This document shows positions 61,595 to 64,000 of a stretch of DNA of 64,000 nt, piece by piece. The notes under the pieces are model-generated. The model was not told the DNA's origin. It searched no databases and saw nothing but the letters and a program-made list of their open reading frames with translations. The DNA comes from Pacificispira spongiicola (GTDB lineage: Bacteria; Pseudomonadota; Alphaproteobacteria; UBA8366; Aestuariispiraceae): NCBI RefSeq assembly GCF_012926505.1, contig NZ_JABBNT010000001.1:558001-622000 (forward strand). Reading direction: 5' to 3'. The translations under genes and the position numbers were made by a program. Each line of letters begins with the position of its first letter. Position 1 is the stretch's first letter.

Positions 61595-62218
61595 TCAGGA
61601 GAGTGAGTCGAGATAGCTCAGAATATCTTTTGAATCAGTAACGTCTGCATATTTTTGCGCCATGTCATACAGATTGGCGTCGTGCGGTGCGACGGCACGG
61701 TCGCCGCAACAATCGCCGGGCACGAGCACATTGAAACCGGACTGAACGGCATCGACGACCGTTGCCCGGACGCACCCGGAAGTTGTCGCACCGGTCACAA
61801 TGGCGGTATCGACCCCGCTGCCGGTGAGAAGGCCCGCGAGGTTGGTGCCGAAAAAAGCGGACGCGCCATGTTTCACGATCACCGGATCCCCGGGTTCGAT
61901 CCCGGTCGCCGCGTCGATCTCGACGAGTCGCGTTCCCTGCAGCAGGGCCGCCATTCCCGCCGCCTTTTTGAGCCACGGCAGGGCCCCGACTTCCCAGGGC
62001 TGGTAGGCGATCGTGGTATAGATTACGGGAAGCCCCATTGCCCGGGCCTTGTCCGTGATACGCCGGGTCGCCGCGATCGGCCCGGACATCTCCGCGGCTG
62101 TCGGATATTGCGTGTCCGTAAAGCCATAGGTGAAATCCACAACGATGACCGCCGGGCGCGTGCCGCGCGGCACGGACTGTCCAAAGCCCGCATCCGAATA
62201 GACTTTTTGCTGATCCAC
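61595..62218 (-). CDS. picF: Isochorismatase-family maleamate amidohydrolase-like
   Basis: A 207-residue cysteine hydrolase. The catalytic triad is visible as Asp in VIVVDFTYGF, Lys in VIVKHGASAFF and Cys in TSGCVRATVVD. NicF/PicF of this family hydrolyse maleamate to maleate and ammonia, which fits beside a 2,5-dihydroxypyridine dioxygenase. The start is GTG 62218 with GGAAGGAAG upstream. Related nicotinamidase or N-carbamoylsarcosine amidase activity cannot be excluded by sequence alone. Confidence 0.85.
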   Translation of the reverse strand: MDQQKVYSDAGFGQSVPRGTRPAVIVVDFTYGFTDTQYPTAAEMSGPIAATRRITDKARAMGLPVIYTTIAYQPWEVGALPWLKKAAGMAALLQGTRLVEIDAATGIEPGDPVIVKHGASAFFGTNLAGLLTGSGVDTAIVTGATTSGCVRATVVDAVQSGFNVLVPGDCCGDRAVAPHDANLYDMAQKYADVTDSKDILSYLDSLS

Positions 62219-62247
62219 GGTTTGCTTCCTTCCCGTTCGGTCGGCTG

Positions 62248-63273
62248 TCAGGGACGTTCCGACCGCATTTCAGGAACGGCGATATCGCCGTCCAGCACAA
62301 TCGGCTCATCATCGAGGAACAGCGAACATCCCCGCATCGGAATATCCAGATGGCAGGCGGTATCGTTCGGGCCGCCGAGTTCGTTGTTCGGGCCGGTCGA
62401 GAACATGACATTGCCGTAAAAGCTTCGCAGCTCCATGCCCATGCCGCCGGGGAAGTCGGTCAGCCCGTGCCAGTGCGCCCGCGGATCGAGACCCCAGCCG
62501 ACATGGCTCATCCCCATACCGCGCGGATCGTTGAAGCTCGCCATGTAGGACTTAATCAGCTCCGCATCGAGGCCGCCTCGGATATCCTGAATGAAGCCTT
62601 TCTCGATGGTGTAGGTCACGGGTTCCCGGACATAGGTATTGAATGGCAACAGCACGTCGCCGGGCGCGAGCACGATCTGACCGTCCACTCCGTCATCCGC
62701 AGCGCCGGTAAAGACGAATGTCGCCGGCCAGTGATCCCAACGCCCCGGTTCGTCGGTGCAGCCATACTCGGTGATCGTCGGATAGACGCCGAGACGATAG
62801 GTGACGTCAGTTCCGTGCGGCGAGGTGATGCGCATGGTCTGCGCCTTGGCGAGGATTTCTCCGCCGATCTCGACTTTCTCGCGCAGTTCAGTGGTCGGTA
62901 GCAGTCGAGCGAGAAGCTCCGGCGGTTCGACGGCCGTCAACACCCGTGTCCCGGAGGCCTGGATCGCCATCTGCTCGTCCGAGAAGAGTAGGAAGATGCA
63001 GTCGATCACCATATCCGCCTGCTTCAGTGCCTCGACGGCCTCAGGCAGCGCCGCCAGACCGGTCACGCCAACATTCCATCCACTCACGGGCGGCGGCGAC
63101 GGGAGGCGCATGTGATACATCTGCGCGCCCAATTGCTGACCCGCCGCCAAAAAAGCATCGGCGTAGTCCAATCGGTCCGCGCCCTGAGTCAGAACGATGA
63201 GTTTCTCACCTTCTTTCACGCCCGACATCTTCAACTGATGCAGGCAGATTTCCATAAAGCTGACCTGGTCCAT
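62248..63273 (-). CDS. picD: 2,5-dihydroxypyridine 5,6-dioxygenase (NicX/PicD)
   Basis: A 341-residue M29-like iron dioxygenase that closely follows Pseudomonas NicX: TAVEPPELLARLLPTTE, YPTITEYGCTDEPGRWDHWP, EKGFIQDIRGGLDAEL, SHVGWGLDPRAHW and FSTGPNNELGGPNDTACHLDIP. It cleaves 2,5-dihydroxypyridine to N-formylmaleamate. The His and acidic residues in these blocks include the metal ligands. ATG 63273 has AGGAGG upstream. It is followed by the picF-like gene, 29 nt later. Confidence 0.93.
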   Translation of the reverse strand: MDQVSFMEICLHQLKMSGVKEGEKLIVLTQGADRLDYADAFLAAGQQLGAQMYHMRLPSPPPVSGWNVGVTGLAALPEAVEALKQADMVIDCIFLLFSDEQMAIQASGTRVLTAVEPPELLARLLPTTELREKVEIGGEILAKAQTMRITSPHGTDVTYRLGVYPTITEYGCTDEPGRWDHWPATFVFTGAADDGVDGQIVLAPGDVLLPFNTYVREPVTYTIEKGFIQDIRGGLDAELIKSYMASFNDPRGMGMSHVGWGLDPRAHWHGLTDFPGGMGMELRSFYGNVMFSTGPNNELGGPNDTACHLDIPMRGCSLFLDDEPIVLDGDIAVPEMRSERP

Positions 63274-63311
63274 AGCGCGTCCTCCTGCTGTCGTCATCCT
63301 GTGCCCGACGC

Positions 63312-64000
63312 CTAGCGGGCGCCGAGATCCATCACCGCTTCCAGAAAGCCTTCCAGATTGTCCCAGGGAATCATGTGTCCGGCGTCGGGAACCGTGCGGA
63401 CGTCGATTGTTGGCGCCAACTCCTGGATTTCGGCAACATCCTCATCGAGGATAACCGTTGCCGACCCCGCCCGGACGAGCCGCATCGGGTCCTGCACTTT
63501 CGGCAGATCCTGGTGGATATCGTCCGTATGGAACCCTTCGAAGGCCGTCACGATGGCATCCGTCTGGCAAGTATGCAGCCACTCGGCACGAAGCGCGAGT
63601 TGGTCCTCTGTCCAGGTCGGGCAGAAGGCGCGCATGTCTTCAGCGGAACACCCGCCAACTGCCATTTCGATACTGTCGACATACCAGGGGAGCTTCGACG
63701 GATAAGCCCGGCGACCAGGACCGCTGACCGGCGGGTCGACCAGGATCAGTTGCGAGAATGTGCCCGGCTTCATCCGAGCTGCCCGGATTGCCGTCCGGGC
63801 GCCCATCGAATGCCCGAGGATCACGGGATCGGAAAGGCCCAACGCATCGACCAGGGCAATCGCATCCTCTGCCATCGCATCTAGCGAATAGTCCAATGCC
63901 CCGGCTTGGCTCAACCCCCGTCCCCGCACGTCGAGGACATGAACGTCGAATGCCTCGGAGAGACGCTCCGCGACAAATCCCCAGGTGATCGCCGGCGACG
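63312..64000 (-). CDS. picE: Alpha/beta hydrolase, N-formylmaleamate deformylase-like (5' end outside window)
   Basis: A partial alpha/beta hydrolase running off the window edge. Visible are the GxSxG elbow GHSMG, VHVLDVRGRGLSQ before it and a C-terminal PDAGHMIPWDN with the catalytic His. NicD/PicE of this family removes formate from N-formylmaleamate, the product of the adjacent dioxygenase. The open frame extends to the last base, so the true start lies beyond. Confidence 0.85.
   Translation of the reverse strand, partial: SPAITWGFVAERLSEAFDVHVLDVRGRGLSQAGALDYSLDAMAEDAIALVDALGLSDPVILGHSMGARTAIRAARMKPGTFSQLILVDPPVSGPGRRAYPSKLPWYVDSIEMAVGGCSAEDMRAFCPTWTEDQLALRAEWLHTCQTDAIVTAFEGFHTDDIHQDLPKVQDPMRLVRAGSATVILDEDVAEIQELAPTIDVRTVPDAGHMIPWDNLEGFLEAVMDLGAR

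Noticed and set aside
51935-64000. A nicotinate (nic) degradation cluster.
   Set aside because: The NicX-, NicF- and NicD-like genes fit, but there is no NicC-type flavin monooxygenase, while a Rieske oxygenase and a decarboxylase are present, which suit picolinate better.

Overview
This 64 kb window is GC-rich and densely packed, with long tail-to-head operons and many 4-nt ATGA/GTGA overlaps. An RpoE-ChrR pair, a TRAP transporter, several polyamine-type and branched-chain-type ABC importers and abundant aromatic/amine catabolism genes point to an alphaproteobacterium, probably a marine or soil Rhodospirillales-like heterotroph. No tRNA, rRNA, CRISPR array, intact transposon or phage gene was seen.

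Layout. (1) 1-1835: the 3' part of an ACAD11-like acyl-CoA dehydrogenase and its partner phosphotransferase. (2) 1832-10567: an RpoE-ChrR singlet-oxygen/lipid stress module. Three promoter-like TGATCC-N18-TA elements fire leftward into rpoE-chrR, rightward into an FAD oxidoreductase/DUF1365/CFA-type methyltransferase/MFS/lipoprotein operon, and leftward into a second operon (secreted DUF6134-like protein, SDR, SnoaL-like). (3) 10603-17304: a polyamine-type ABC importer with a glutamine-synthetase-like enzyme and an Fe-dependent alcohol dehydrogenase, next to a LuxR-type regulator. (4) 18172-28436: a GntR regulator, a TRAP transporter and a homoprotocatechuate-like meta-cleavage lower pathway. 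This operon carries one intact and one metal-ligand-less extradiol-dioxygenase-like protein and a class II aldolase-like protein that also lacks its zinc ligands. (5) 28441-44142: an M20 deacylase, a trimethylamine/histamine-dehydrogenase-family flavoprotein, two paralogous flavin monooxygenases, a second polyamine-type ABC importer, a LysR regulator, aldehyde dehydrogenase, DUF1028, RidA and a GMC oxidoreductase. Five TTAG-N7-CTAA sites lie at the promoters here and suggest one LysR regulon. (6) 44323-46659: SDR, KDG kinase and KDPG aldolase. (7) 47047-64000: a Liv-type ABC importer, a MarR regulator and a pathway whose content matches bacterial picolinate degradation: molybdenum hydroxylase, Rieske monooxygenase, amidohydrolase-type decarboxylase, 2,5-dihydroxypyridine dioxygenase, maleamate amidohydrolase and an alpha/beta hydrolase deformylase cut by the window end.

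The most striking feature is in region 7. The ferredoxin, ferredoxin reductase and oxygenase alpha subunit of the Rieske enzyme are one continuous 939-residue protein (57684-60503), and the 2Fe-2S subunit of the molybdenum hydroxylase is fused to a CoxG-like SRPBCC domain. Related GGAGTATRCTCC-like operator sequences sit before the transporter operon, the hydroxylase operon and the decarboxylase/oxygenase operon, tying region 7 to the MarR regulator.
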